NCBI RefSeq assembly: GCF_030295975.1
Contig: NZ_AP027364.1
Location: forward strand, 2,976,001-3,040,000
Reading direction: 5' to 3'
Length of the DNA: 64,000 nucleotides
DNA from: Thalassotalea atypica
GTDB taxonomy: Bacteria; Pseudomonadota; Gammaproteobacteria; Enterobacterales; Alteromonadaceae
Shown here: in pieces, positions 39,178-48,322 of the stretch
Layout of the letters: each line of letters begins with the position of its first letter
Position numbering within the stretch: position 1 is the stretch's first letter
Program-made: the position numbers and the translations under genes
Notes under the pieces: model-generated
Database searches by the model: none
What the model was told of the DNA's origin: nothing
Seen by the model: only the letters and a program-made list of their open reading frames with translations

Positions 39178-40977
39178 TTATTTTTTGTCAGACTTAGGAA
39201 AATCCAATCCAGTCCATGCTTTAAAAAACGCTTTTTGTGCTCGAGAGGCTTTATTTTTAGTAACAACTTTTAATTTTTCAGCAGGTAACGACGCCAACAC
39301 GATGTCTTTGGTCATAAGTTGATCGCGGCGGAAAAACGTTAACGCAATTTTTTGTTCTGGTTTAAAGTTTTTCAAGCGAGTTTCTAAATCTTTGCCTTGA
39401 AGTCTTAAACCATCCACTGCAACAATAATATCATCAGTAGTTAAGCCGGCTTGCCAAGCTGCGGAGCTTTTTTCCACAGAGGTAATAATAAAGCCACTTG
39501 CGTGAGCTTTAGCAGAAATACCCGACCACGCTTTAGATTTCTCTTTTTTCCCATAACTAATTTCTAAACCTGCTTTACTTAGCAACGCGTCAAAATCTGG
39601 ATCAGCTAAACCATCAACATTTTTCTGCCACCAGGCTTGATAATCATTGCCGGTGACTTGCTTTAAGATGTCTTTAACATCTTGATCATTAAATGTTTTA
39701 GGAATAGCAAAATCAGTAGACAAAGCACTGTGCACATCACGATAGCTTTTCTTTAAACGGGTTTGCTCGAGTATTTCAAAATCAAGCATCCATGACACTA
39801 AGAAGCCTTCAGCATAAATATTCACACCGTGATTTTTACCATAATCTCCGCCTTCTTCAATCCATTTGTCAAAGCTGGTTTGAGCAACAGATTGTACCTT
39901 GCGTCCGGGTTTATGTTGATAGCCGATAATACGCTTTGATAAATTATCTAACCATTCTTTGGTGGTCATTAATTCACCACGCATCAACAGTTGATTTTGT
40001 AAATAGCTAGTCGAGCCTTCAGACAACCATAACAAATTAGAATAGTTTTCTTGTTGATAGTCATAAGGAACTAAACCTTCAGGGCGATACTGTTTAACAT
40101 TCCATGTATGTACAAATTCATGGGCAGCAGTAGATAAAAAACCTAAATAATCTTTCCGTTCAGAAAAGCTATAACGTGAACGTTGGATAATAGTTGAGTT
40201 TAAGTGCTCAGTGGCACCGCGTGCCCCGCTGGTGGCGTGAACCATAAAGACATATCTTGAGAAAGGATAGTCTGGCCAAATAACATCACCTTGTGCCACA
40301 AGCACTTTTAGGTCTTTAACCATTTGCTCGCTGTCGTAATTTCCTTTTCCCCAAATCACTAATTCATAGTCGCGACCATCGACTTTAAACTGATGCCATT
40401 CATTAATACCTGTTTCAATCGGCGAATCAACTAACACATCATAATTAGGCGCAATAAACTGGTGAGCATGACTCCCAGACTCTAGGCCAGACACAGAACG
40501 CCAATCACTAGGCACATGTAGACTGACCACATGCTTATCATCGCGTACTTCATCAGTGTACATAACGACGGCTGAAGCATCGAGATAGGCATGGCTATCA
40601 TCAACATGTCGAGTGCGCTTAGCTAACTGATTCGCATATACTTGGTAGGTGATATTAAAACCTTTTGATAAGTCTCCTGAAACGCGCCATGTGTCTTTGT
40701 CAATTTTATTCCATGTTAATTGCTTATTTTTTGAACTCGCGTGAAATTCTCTAATACCATTGGCTAAGTTCAGTATTTCATAACGACCAGTGCGCCAAAC
40801 AGGTAGATGAAAGTCAACACTTGCTTTGGTAGATTGTGGAAGTTGCAGCTCAACCAGCGCATAATGATGTTCAGCCTCAGATAAATCAATATTCACTGCA
40901 ACATCTGCTGTACTTTGGAAAATTGCAGACAAAGCTAAGGCGCCTGCAAGGTATTTAAGGGGAGATTTTATTGTCAT
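39178..40977 (-). CDS. M61 family metallopeptidase with PDZ domain
   Basis: 599 residues. N-terminal signal peptide (hydrophobic LAGALALSAIF, about 9-19), an M61 beta-rich domain, and the zinc site HEFVHTWNVKQYRPEG (about 287-302), with the third ligand expected in WLSEGSTSYL. A C-terminal PDZ domain (about 480-570: GISAKAHASGFIITSV, AWQAGLTTDDIIVAVDG) completes the family's usual architecture. The characterised member is glycyl aminopeptidase. Likely a periplasmic peptidase. Confidence 0.93.
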   Translation of the reverse strand: MTIKSPLKYLAGALALSAIFQSTADVAVNIDLSEAEHHYALVELQLPQSTKASVDFHLPVWRTGRYEILNLANGIREFHASSKNKQLTWNKIDKDTWRVSGDLSKGFNITYQVYANQLAKRTRHVDDSHAYLDASAVVMYTDEVRDDKHVVSLHVPSDWRSVSGLESGSHAHQFIAPNYDVLVDSPIETGINEWHQFKVDGRDYELVIWGKGNYDSEQMVKDLKVLVAQGDVIWPDYPFSRYVFMVHATSGARGATEHLNSTIIQRSRYSFSERKDYLGFLSTAAHEFVHTWNVKQYRPEGLVPYDYQQENYSNLLWLSEGSTSYLQNQLLMRGELMTTKEWLDNLSKRIIGYQHKPGRKVQSVAQTSFDKWIEEGGDYGKNHGVNIYAEGFLVSWMLDFEILEQTRLKKSYRDVHSALSTDFAIPKTFNDQDVKDILKQVTGNDYQAWWQKNVDGLADPDFDALLSKAGLEISYGKKEKSKAWSGISAKAHASGFIITSVEKSSAAWQAGLTTDDIIVAVDGLRLQGKDLETRLKNFKPEQKIALTFFRRDQLMTKDIVLASLPAEKLKVVTKNKASRAQKAFFKAWTGLDFPKSDKK

Positions 40978-41166
40978 ATTTCTAATATCTTTATTCTGCT
41001 TTGTGCTACCGATGCTATAGTGTACCTACTTCTTGGCATTTTCGGTATTTTGAAATACAAAAATACATTTTTTCTTTAAAAGTGACTGATATTTATGCGA
41101 CTTATACTACATTTATCAACGAGTTCTGGTATATATAACCTATACTTACTTTGGAAGAATGCTTGC

Positions 41167-41183
41167 TATAAGAGTGAGCAGTA
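41167..41183 (+). promoter_or_regulatory. Leader motif shared with the second diguanylate cyclase gene
   Basis: TATAAGAGTGAGCAGTA, 66 bp before the ATG at 41250. A near copy lies 72 bp before the other GGDEF gene (61838-61857). Role unknown. The rest of the gap 40978-41249 is AT-rich without recognisable sites. Confidence 0.35.
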
Positions 41184-41249
41184 CCTTGAACATCCTTTCA
41201 CATAAGATGAATAGAAACGTTAATATCTAAAATCATGGAAGCAGTAAAT

Positions 41250-42860
41250 ATGAGCGAGCAATTGGTTGTTACAAGGCAACTAAAAATAGCGAAAGAAAAA
41301 CTCGATACCGCCATCAAGTCTAGAGCATTGTTAGAAGAAGATTTTAATGCTCAGACTACCCTATTAACGACCTTTATTGGTAAACTTTCAAAAATATGCA
41401 AAGGCATAGATCTAGAACTGGATAATCGTTTAGCAAAACTGCGTGCTTTATTAAAAAAATCTGCTCCTATATCAGAGATAGAAAAAGAAATCGAAACAAT
41501 ATCTAAAATCATCAATCAACACGCAAGTAAAAATGAAAGACATATACGTGACATGCATGAACAGTTACATGTTGCCGGTAAAACGCTGCAAAAAGTTAAT
41601 GGATTACCTAATGACGTGCGCCGCAATTTACGCAAATTATTGAACGACAACCCTGATCATAAAGAAGCGTTAATTCAATATATCCCAAAACTTAATGAGC
41701 TAATTGACTTGTATGGTCAAGCAATCGGCAATAAGTTAGTACTATCTGAAACGAGACAAAATCAAAAGAGCGCACAGGCTAGTGATTCGGAGGGCGAACA
41801 TGCTGCGAGTAAAAGTGACGCGCTATCTAACAATCACGTACTAAGGGAAATTATTAGGATTTTAAGTGATATTCAGCTTTCTGATAAACAACTCGAAAAA
41901 CTGAATAAATTAAAATCAAATTTATCCACGGAATTGGGTGCAGATGAACTACTTGAAACATTATTAACTATCTTCAATATCATTATTGAGGACATGCGCA
42001 TAGAACGTAAAGTAGCGAAATCTTTTCTTTCTTCATTGAGCAAAGCCCTCGCAACAGTTCAATCATCTGTATGTGAAACGATGGACAGTACATCGAGCTA
42101 TCAAACGCAGCAGAAAAAAATAAATAGTGAATTATCTAAGCAATTATCAGAATTAACACAAACCGTTGAACAGTCTCCTTCATTAACAGAAGTGAAAGAC
42201 GAAATACAAAATCAGTTGCTCACAATTGCAAGCACCATCAACAATAAATCAGATGTTGAGCTAAGCCATTTTACCTTACTAAATGAACAACTAAATTCTA
42301 TGCAAGAGAAAGTTGACCTGTTAGAAAAGCAAAGTAAGACATTTGAGAAGCGTTTGGCAGAGCAAAAACAGAAAAGTCTACGAGACGCGTTAACTAAACT
42401 CCATAACCGTGCGGCATTTGACGAGTATTTCTCGTATAACATGGTCAAATTTCATCATCAGCCCTTCGATTTGGCAATAGTGGTTTTGGATTTGGATAAC
42501 TTCAAACGCATTAATGACACTTATGGACATACGGCTGGTGATAAAACCTTACAAGTTATTGCTAATATTTTGAAATCATCTATCGATGATTCGGTCTTTA
42601 TCGCTCGTTATGGCGGTGAGGAATTTGTCCTTATTTATAGCGGAGTCAATCAAACCGCACTACTAAAAAGCTTGGATACATTACGCAAAAAAATAGCTAA
42701 GTTGCCGTTTAAGTTTAAGAACACCAAAGTCAACATTAGTGCGTCATTTGGTGCCACCCATGTCAATGTTTCAGACAACATTCATACGGCTTTTGAACGT
42801 GCTGATACTGGGTTGTATCAGGCAAAAGAGCAAGGTAAGAATAAGGTGATTTATTTATAA
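41250..42860 (+). CDS. Diguanylate cyclase with N-terminal coiled-coil region, no I-site
   Basis: 536-residue soluble GGDEF enzyme that makes c-di-GMP. About 370 residues of helical, Lys/Glu/Leu-rich sequence precede the catalytic domain (RDALTKLHNRAAFDEYF, then VVLDLDNFKRINDTYGHTAGD, then active site RYGGEEF). The position of the inhibitory RxxD motif reads DDSV, so product inhibition is probably absent. There is no signal peptide or membrane helix. I start at 41250, 8 bases after GGAAG; an ATG at 41235 has no ribosome site. Same architecture as the protein at 61930. Confidence 0.9.
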   Translation: MSEQLVVTRQLKIAKEKLDTAIKSRALLEEDFNAQTTLLTTFIGKLSKICKGIDLELDNRLAKLRALLKKSAPISEIEKEIETISKIINQHASKNERHIRDMHEQLHVAGKTLQKVNGLPNDVRRNLRKLLNDNPDHKEALIQYIPKLNELIDLYGQAIGNKLVLSETRQNQKSAQASDSEGEHAASKSDALSNNHVLREIIRILSDIQLSDKQLEKLNKLKSNLSTELGADELLETLLTIFNIIIEDMRIERKVAKSFLSSLSKALATVQSSVCETMDSTSSYQTQQKKINSELSKQLSELTQTVEQSPSLTEVKDEIQNQLLTIASTINNKSDVELSHFTLLNEQLNSMQEKVDLLEKQSKTFEKRLAEQKQKSLRDALTKLHNRAAFDEYFSYNMVKFHHQPFDLAIVVLDLDNFKRINDTYGHTAGDKTLQVIANILKSSIDDSVFIARYGGEEFVLIYSGVNQTALLKSLDTLRKKIAKLPFKFKNTKVNISASFGATHVNVSDNIHTAFERADTGLYQAKEQGKNKVIYL

Positions 42861-42903
42861 GCCTTAATCAGAACTCAATTTCCAGTCACAAGGAGAAGTC
42901 TAT

Positions 42904-44271
42904 ATGCAAATTTTGCTAAACCCTGTCGGTAATATGAATTTATTATCACAAATAGAAGTGGATGAGCTGCAAGAATCAGCTGAAAGCAAAATACACTGTT
43001 TATATCGAAATTGTTCGCTGGCAGTGTTAAATGTTGGGAGTCATACAGACAACGCAGAAGAAATTTATCAACAGTTTCTAGATTTTCAAATTCAAGTCGT
43101 TACACGTGAACGCGGCATAAAAATAGCACTGACTAATCCTCCACAAGAAGCGTTTGTTGACGGCACGATAATTCGTGGTATTCGCGAGCATTTATCTGCC
43201 GTGCTCAGAGATATATTATTTACCCACAATCGCTACAATCAACTGACGATAAAACCAGAACAATCAAGTGCACAAACAACTCATGTCGTTTTCGATATCT
43301 TACGCAATGCTGACGTTATTTTACCTGATACAGAGCCAAATTTAGTTACCTGCTGGGGCGGACACTCAATCAATAGTATCGAATATCAATACACCAAAGA
43401 AGTAGGCTATCAGCTAGGCTTGCGTGGATTTAATATATGTACTGGCTGCGGACCTGGGGCAATGAAAGGGCCTATGAAAGGGGCTACAATTGGCCATGCT
43501 AAACAACGTAATAATTTTGGTCGCTATATTGGTTTAACTGAGCCTAGTATTATCGCGGCAGAGCCACCTAATCCTATTGTAAATGAATTAGTGATCATGC
43601 CTGATATCGAAAAGCGTCTTGAAGCCTTTGTTCGATTATCTCATGGTATTATTATTTTTCCCGGAGGCGCAGGCACAGCAGAAGAGCTGCTTTATATTCT
43701 TGGCATTATGTTGCATGAAGAAAATCAAGAACAACGCTTACCAATTATTTTAACCGGACCAAAAGCTAGTGAAGCTTACTTTCGAGAAATTGACAACTTT
43801 ATCGAAGCAACACTAGGGGCTGAAGCACAAGCCTTATACCAAATTATTATTGACGACCCGCAACTCGTGGCCGTGGAGATGAAAAAAGGGTTAAGTGAAG
43901 TCATCTCACACCGTGTTGACACCAGTGATGGGTTTCATTTTAACTGGTCACTGAATATTGAATCAGATTTTCAGCACCCGTTCGAGCCTACTCACGAGAA
44001 CATGTCAGAGATGGCATTAAAGAGTGATATGAAGACAGCAGAACTCGCCGCGAATTTACGAAGAATTTTCTCAGGTATTGTCGCTGGAAATGTAAAATCT
44101 CAAGGCATCAAAGCCATTAGGGAGCATGGACCATTTACCATTACCGGAGAATCTCGCATAATGAAGCTGATGGATAAATTATTGGCTTCGTTTGTAGAAC
44201 AACAACGGATGAAATTACCAGGTAGCAAGTATGTACCCTGTTACCAAATTGCACAAGGCGCTCCTGAATGA
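42904..44271 (+). CDS. ppnN: Nucleotide 5'-monophosphate nucleosidase PpnN
   Basis: 455 residues (454 in E. coli). PpnN cleaves purine and pyrimidine nucleoside monophosphates to base and ribose 5-phosphate, and in E. coli is stimulated by (p)ppGpp. The central LOG-family domain shows TGCGPGAMKGPMKGA (about 180-194) and PGGAGTAEELLYILG (about 255-269). The flanking N- and C-terminal domains match the long YgdH type. AGGAGA precedes the ATG. The stop overlaps the xni start. Confidence 0.96.
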   Translation: MQILLNPVGNMNLLSQIEVDELQESAESKIHCLYRNCSLAVLNVGSHTDNAEEIYQQFLDFQIQVVTRERGIKIALTNPPQEAFVDGTIIRGIREHLSAVLRDILFTHNRYNQLTIKPEQSSAQTTHVVFDILRNADVILPDTEPNLVTCWGGHSINSIEYQYTKEVGYQLGLRGFNICTGCGPGAMKGPMKGATIGHAKQRNNFGRYIGLTEPSIIAAEPPNPIVNELVIMPDIEKRLEAFVRLSHGIIIFPGGAGTAEELLYILGIMLHEENQEQRLPIILTGPKASEAYFREIDNFIEATLGAEAQALYQIIIDDPQLVAVEMKKGLSEVISHRVDTSDGFHFNWSLNIESDFQHPFEPTHENMSEMALKSDMKTAELAANLRRIFSGIVAGNVKSQGIKAIREHGPFTITGESRIMKLMDKLLASFVEQQRMKLPGSKYVPCYQIAQGAPE

Positions 44272-45080
44272 CAGCTCATGTAGTACTAGTCGATGCTCTA
44301 AACTTGATCCGCCGCATTTATGCGGTTCAAGAGCGTCCTTTCTTACTTAACAATGAATTGTCAGAAAACACCAAACAACAAGTATTATTTAATACCCAAA
44401 AAGCCTGCTCCACGGCACTATCAAATATACTTTCTACTCTTGAACCTACGCACGCCCTAGCGGTTTTTGACAGTGAGAAGCCTTGTTGGCGATATGAACT
44501 TTTTCCCGACTATAAAAAAGGACGGAAAAAGATGCCAATTCATTTATTTGAAAGGCTCCCCGACATCCAAGATGAATTTCTTGCCATGGGAGTCGACTCA
44601 CTTGATCCTGATGAAGACGAAGCAGATGATGTCATTGCAACACTAGCAATCAAGGTCGCATTAAGAAATCAGCGCACAACCATTATCTCAACCGACAAAT
44701 GTTTTTTGTCATTATTAAACGACAATGTCTCCGTCTATGACTATTTCCACCGCCGTTTTTTAAATCCACAGTACGTTTTTGAAAAGTTCAATGTCAAAAC
44801 ATCACAACTAGTAGACCTATGGACTTTAACAGGAGATAACACAAATAAAATCCCTGGCGTTCTAGGTATAGGCCAAGTGACGGCATCTGCGCTCATCAAC
44901 CAATATGGCTCTATTCAATCCATTCTTAGTGCTGATGACCTAAAATCGTCAGTCAAAGCTAAAATAGAAGAACATACAGATGCTATAAAATTAAGCCATC
45001 AGCTATTGTCACTTAAGTACGACATTCCACTAGGCTTTAATTTAAAAGATATTCGATTACCGACCCTCCAACCGGTCTAA
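44268..45080 (+). CDS. xni: Flap endonuclease Xni (ExoIX)
   Basis: 270 residues, homologous to the 5'-3' exonuclease domain of DNA polymerase I (E. coli Xni is 251). The start VVLVDALNLIRRIYAVQERP, acidic metal-binding DPDEDEADDVIATLA, STDKCFLSLL and helix-hairpin-helix IPGVLGIGQVTASALINQYGS are conserved. Overlaps ppnN by ATGA; ygdH-ygdG (ppnN-xni) pairing is conserved in gammaproteobacteria. Confidence 0.94.
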   Translation: MTAHVVLVDALNLIRRIYAVQERPFLLNNELSENTKQQVLFNTQKACSTALSNILSTLEPTHALAVFDSEKPCWRYELFPDYKKGRKKMPIHLFERLPDIQDEFLAMGVDSLDPDEDEADDVIATLAIKVALRNQRTTIISTDKCFLSLLNDNVSVYDYFHRRFLNPQYVFEKFNVKTSQLVDLWTLTGDNTNKIPGVLGIGQVTASALINQYGSIQSILSADDLKSSVKAKIEEHTDAIKLSHQLLSLKYDIPLGFNLKDIRLPTLQPV

Positions 45081-45189
45081 ATTTGCTAAAACTTTGTAAA
45101 GAAACTATTCAAAGCTATTTTAAAAGCTCACATTAAACGCTATTCTTACACACAGATTAATTGAATAAAAAATGTATAAGTAACTATTG

Positions 45190-45567
45190 ATGAATAAGAA
45201 AATTATCTCTCGTGTATTATTGGCTTTGGCTGCATATGGTGTTTTTGTATTGCTAGTAGTGAATTTCTATGACGATAATCCGTCAAACATGAAATGGGAA
45301 GATCGTGAAGCCTTTAATCGTCAATATATTGCCAAGTTGAAATTAGATACTTTTACATTCGAACAAGCACTGACCGAGCTTGGAAGCCCAGATATCACTG
45401 AAGCGAAAAAAAGTGCGGGCACCAATTATCAAGTACTTTTTTACCGTACTCAACACATGAAATCTGACGGAATTACTACGTTAGAAGAATGCACTCCTCT
45501 ATTATTTAGTAATGGAATACTTACCGCCATAGGCAGCACGGCTTACGAACAATTTAAGTCCTTTTGA
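45190..45567 (+). CDS. DUF3192 protein, membrane-anchored paralogue
   Basis: 125 residues. One N-terminal hydrophobic helix (VLLALAAYGVFVLLVVNF, about 8-25), no lipobox Cys, then the DUF3192 domain with FEQALTELGSPDI, VLFYRTQHMKSDGITTLEECTPLLF and a C-terminal STAY. Paralogue of the lipoprotein at 36713. Start at ATG 45190; a TTG lies three bases upstream. Function unknown. Confidence 0.84.
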   Translation: MNKKIISRVLLALAAYGVFVLLVVNFYDDNPSNMKWEDREAFNRQYIAKLKLDTFTFEQALTELGSPDITEAKKSAGTNYQVLFYRTQHMKSDGITTLEECTPLLFSNGILTAIGSTAYEQFKSF

Positions 45568-45639
45568 CCATTTTATTTAGAACTTTCCTATACTAATGGC
45601 TAATACATCAAGTTAACGTTTTGTTGTAAGTTTTTACAC

Positions 45640-45655
45640 TAGCTTACATAAGCTA
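45640..45655. promoter_or_regulatory. Palindrome upstream of isocitrate dehydrogenase
   Basis: TAGCTTA-CA-TAAGCTA, perfect 7-bp arms, 116 bp before the ATG. Operator-like; the regulator is unknown. Confidence 0.45.
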
Positions 45656-45770
45656 ACCATGGTATAAAGCGGCGCAACTGACCAAGTGGTTTGAGCAGTT
45701 ATATTCTTTAATGCACTCGCTGCCTTGCCACAGGCTATATTGATCTCATTTTATTGAAAGGTACATTTTA

Positions 45771-46778
45771 ATGGCTAAGCAAACTATCACTGTAATTCCA
45801 GGCGACGGGATCGGACCAGATATTATCGATGCAACACTTAAAGTTTTAGACAAAGCAGGTTGTAATTTTGATTATGAATTTGCCGATGCAGGCCTAACTG
45901 CCTTAGAAAAACATGGTGAACTAGTTCCTGAAGAAACAATGGAGCTGATTAAGAAGAATAAAATTACTTTAAAAGGCCCATTAACAACCCCTGTAGGTGA
46001 AGGTTTTACCTCAATCAATGTGACATTGCGTAAACAATTCCAATTGTACGCCAATGTTCGCCCTGTAATTTCTTTTAAAGGCACAAAAGCCCGTTACGAA
46101 GATATCGACATCATTACTATTCGTGAAAACACAGAAGGCATGTACTCAGGTTTAGGTCAAACAGTATCTGATTGTGGTGAAACGGCAGAAGCAATGAGCT
46201 TGATCACACGAGAAGGTGCTAAGCGTATTGTCGAGTTTGCTTATGAAACTGCTCGTAAAGAAGGTCGTAAAAAAGTCACTGCTGTACATAAAGCGAACAT
46301 TTTGAAATCTACTTCAGGTTTATTCCTTAAAGTAGCTCGCGAAGTTGCGGCGCAATACCCAGATATCGAATCAACAGAAATGATTGTTGATAACTGCTGT
46401 ATGCAATTAGTGATGAACCCTGAGCAATTTGACGTGATTGTTACAACGAATCTGTTCGGTGATATTTTATCAGATCTTTGTGCCGGCCTTGTCGGTGGTT
46501 TAGGTATGGCGCCTGGCGCTAACATTGGTAAAGATTGCGCCATTTTTGAAGCGGTACATGGTAGTGCACCAGATATTGCCGGTAAAAACTTAGCAAACCC
46601 AACGTCAGTTATTTTAGCGGCTATCCAGATGTTAGAGTACTTAGATATGGGCGATAAAGCAGAGAATATTCGAAACGCTATTACTGAGGTGATTGAAAGT
46701 GGCGATCGTACAACTCGTGACTTAGGTGGCTCACACGGCACAACAGACTTCACTGACGCCTTATTAGAACGTTTATAA
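45771..46778 (+). CDS. Isocitrate dehydrogenase (NAD-type, short form)
   Basis: 335 residues, decarboxylating beta-hydroxyacid dehydrogenase that makes 2-oxoglutarate. ITVIPGDGIGPDI at the start, TIRENTEGMYSG (substrate), VDNCCMQLVMNPEQFDVIVT and NLFGDILSDLCAGLVGGLGMAPGANIG are diagnostic. The length and close relation to mitochondrial IDH and 3-isopropylmalate dehydrogenases point to the NAD-dependent form found in Shewanella/Colwellia rather than the 416-residue E. coli NADP enzyme. The Shine-Dalgarno is GAAAGG. LeuB is excluded by the serine-rich TSINVTLRK substrate loop typical of IDH. Confidence 0.9.
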   Translation: MAKQTITVIPGDGIGPDIIDATLKVLDKAGCNFDYEFADAGLTALEKHGELVPEETMELIKKNKITLKGPLTTPVGEGFTSINVTLRKQFQLYANVRPVISFKGTKARYEDIDIITIRENTEGMYSGLGQTVSDCGETAEAMSLITREGAKRIVEFAYETARKEGRKKVTAVHKANILKSTSGLFLKVAREVAAQYPDIESTEMIVDNCCMQLVMNPEQFDVIVTTNLFGDILSDLCAGLVGGLGMAPGANIGKDCAIFEAVHGSAPDIAGKNLANPTSVILAAIQMLEYLDMGDKAENIRNAITEVIESGDRTTRDLGGSHGTTDFTDALLERL

Positions 46779-46810
46779 TTTTACGAAATTAGTTCATGTT
46801 TTAAACATAA

Positions 46811-46836
46811 AAAAAACCGGCTATTACCGGTTTTTT
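46811..46836. terminator. Bidirectional terminator
   Basis: AAAAAACCGG-CTATTA-CCGGTTTTTT between the convergent isocitrate dehydrogenase and rlmM genes. Confidence 0.85.
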
Positions 46837-46856
46837 TTATGTCCCTAGAAAAGTAC

Positions 46857-47945
46857 TTAATCTGCTAATGGTGGTGGCGTTAGCAAACGTGCATGAATCG
46901 TTATTTCTTCTCTGTCATAATACAGATGTTTTGCTTGAAGTTTGTATTTCGCGCCATGCTCGGCGAAAGTATCTTTTATCATTTGAATGTCTTTGCTGAC
47001 TTGTTGATAACGTCCTTTCATAGGCAGCTTTAAATTGAACATTGCCTCCTTACAGTAGCCATGCAACAACCACTGCGCCATTAAGTAAGCAACTCGATGC
47101 GGTTTTTCAACCATATCGCATACTAACCAATAAACATTTTGCTTTTGTGGAATATATTTAAAGCCATCAACCATGCGATGTTTAACCTGACCAGTTTCCA
47201 TCAGCGACTCAGCCATTGGCCCATTATCAATCGCAGTAACCATCATACCACGACGGACTAATTGGTATGTCCACCCACCAGGTGCAGCCCCCAAATCTAC
47301 AGCATTCATACCTGACGTTAATCGTTCAGGCCACTCATCTTTTGGAACAAAAGTTAAAAAAGCTTCATCAAGTTTTAATGTTGAACGGCTTGGCGACTCA
47401 TTTGGAAATTTTAAGCGCTGAATACCCATCACATGGGGAGAGCTATTACCCGGCAGAGAATAACCAAGTTGTACTTCTTGACCATTAAAAAATAATGCGT
47501 GCAATATTGCGCCTTCCTGATCGCCTTTTGCAGTCAACACTTTGCCTTTTCTTAATGCCTGACGAAGAGGAACTGCTAATTTACGGCAAAACTTAGACAA
47601 CGCCTTACCATCATTAGTGTCTGGAGTTTCCATGCGTAGATCTGCATATTGCCAATCAGTACCTAGCTGTTCCACAATTGCTTCTACCCGATTGTATTCT
47701 GGCAACGCTAACGTTTCACCTAATGTGATAAACCACTGGCGTGTGAAGATTAGCCTAAATAATGGTAATGACTCCATTAAGCGCTCTGCATCATCTTTTT
47801 GTTGTAGATGGAAATAGACAACACCTTGCTTCTTGATGATCTCTAGGTAACCAAACACATCTTTCCAAGCGGCTTTTTCTTGAATTTCCGCACCGCATTC
47901 TTTTTCAAAACCAGGGCGACAATACAGAACAATTGAGGTTTTCAT
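46857..47945 (-). CDS. rlmM: 23S rRNA 2'-O-ribose methyltransferase RlmM
   Basis: 362 residues. It methylates C2498 of 23S rRNA. The N-terminus MKTSIVLYCRPGFEKECGAEI (start 47945) matches the family. The SAM site DLGAAPGGWTYQLVRRG and the catalytic LKLPMKGRYQQV segment are intact. An in-frame start at 47978 would reach into the upstream gene. The true ATG overlaps the DUF423 stop (ATGA), last of four overlapping genes. Confidence 0.95.
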   Translation of the reverse strand: MKTSIVLYCRPGFEKECGAEIQEKAAWKDVFGYLEIIKKQGVVYFHLQQKDDAERLMESLPLFRLIFTRQWFITLGETLALPEYNRVEAIVEQLGTDWQYADLRMETPDTNDGKALSKFCRKLAVPLRQALRKGKVLTAKGDQEGAILHALFFNGQEVQLGYSLPGNSSPHVMGIQRLKFPNESPSRSTLKLDEAFLTFVPKDEWPERLTSGMNAVDLGAAPGGWTYQLVRRGMMVTAIDNGPMAESLMETGQVKHRMVDGFKYIPQKQNVYWLVCDMVEKPHRVAYLMAQWLLHGYCKEAMFNLKLPMKGRYQQVSKDIQMIKDTFAEHGAKYKLQAKHLYYDREEITIHARLLTPPPLAD

Positions 47946-48322
47946 GATTTCTGTCTCTGAAATACCAACGAAATCCAAGCGACAGCTAAAGTCATTCCCC
48001 CTATAGGAGCAAGTTTACCGAGCATAGAAAATTCTGTTAGTGTTTTTAAATAAATACTGCCACAAAAAAGCAGTATACCTGCTGTAAACAACAGTAACGT
48101 AATTTTAAGTGACTTTTGAGGCGCGAGATTATACCAGACATACACTGAAAGTAACGCTAACGTATGAATAAATTGATAGTTTAATGCCGTTATTAAGCTT
48201 TGCTGCTGCCCAGTATTAAGAAAAGCAGCACCATGTGATAGCCACGCACCAAACAACACGCAAAATGCCCCACTACTGGCAATAAAGTACTTGATAGCAC
48301 CTTTAATACTGCAGTCTTTCAT
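47942..48322 (-). CDS. DUF423 membrane protein
   Basis: 126 residues with four predicted transmembrane helices. FIASSGAFCVLFGAWLSHGAA near the start, QFIHTLALLSVYVW and LAPIGGMTLAVAWISL at the end form the DUF423 (YgdD-like) pattern. Function unknown. Neighbourhood with rlmM and gcvA is conserved in gammaproteobacteria (gcvA-ygdD-rlmM in E. coli). It overlaps the hydrolase gene by 20 bases and rlmM by 4. Confidence 0.92.
   Translation of the reverse strand: MKDCSIKGAIKYFIASSGAFCVLFGAWLSHGAAFLNTGQQQSLITALNYQFIHTLALLSVYVWYNLAPQKSLKITLLLFTAGILLFCGSIYLKTLTEFSMLGKLAPIGGMTLAVAWISLVFQRQKS

Noticed and set aside
46241-46753. 170-codon minus-strand frame inside isocitrate dehydrogenase
   Set aside because: Antisense shadow; the composition follows the codon pattern of the real gene.
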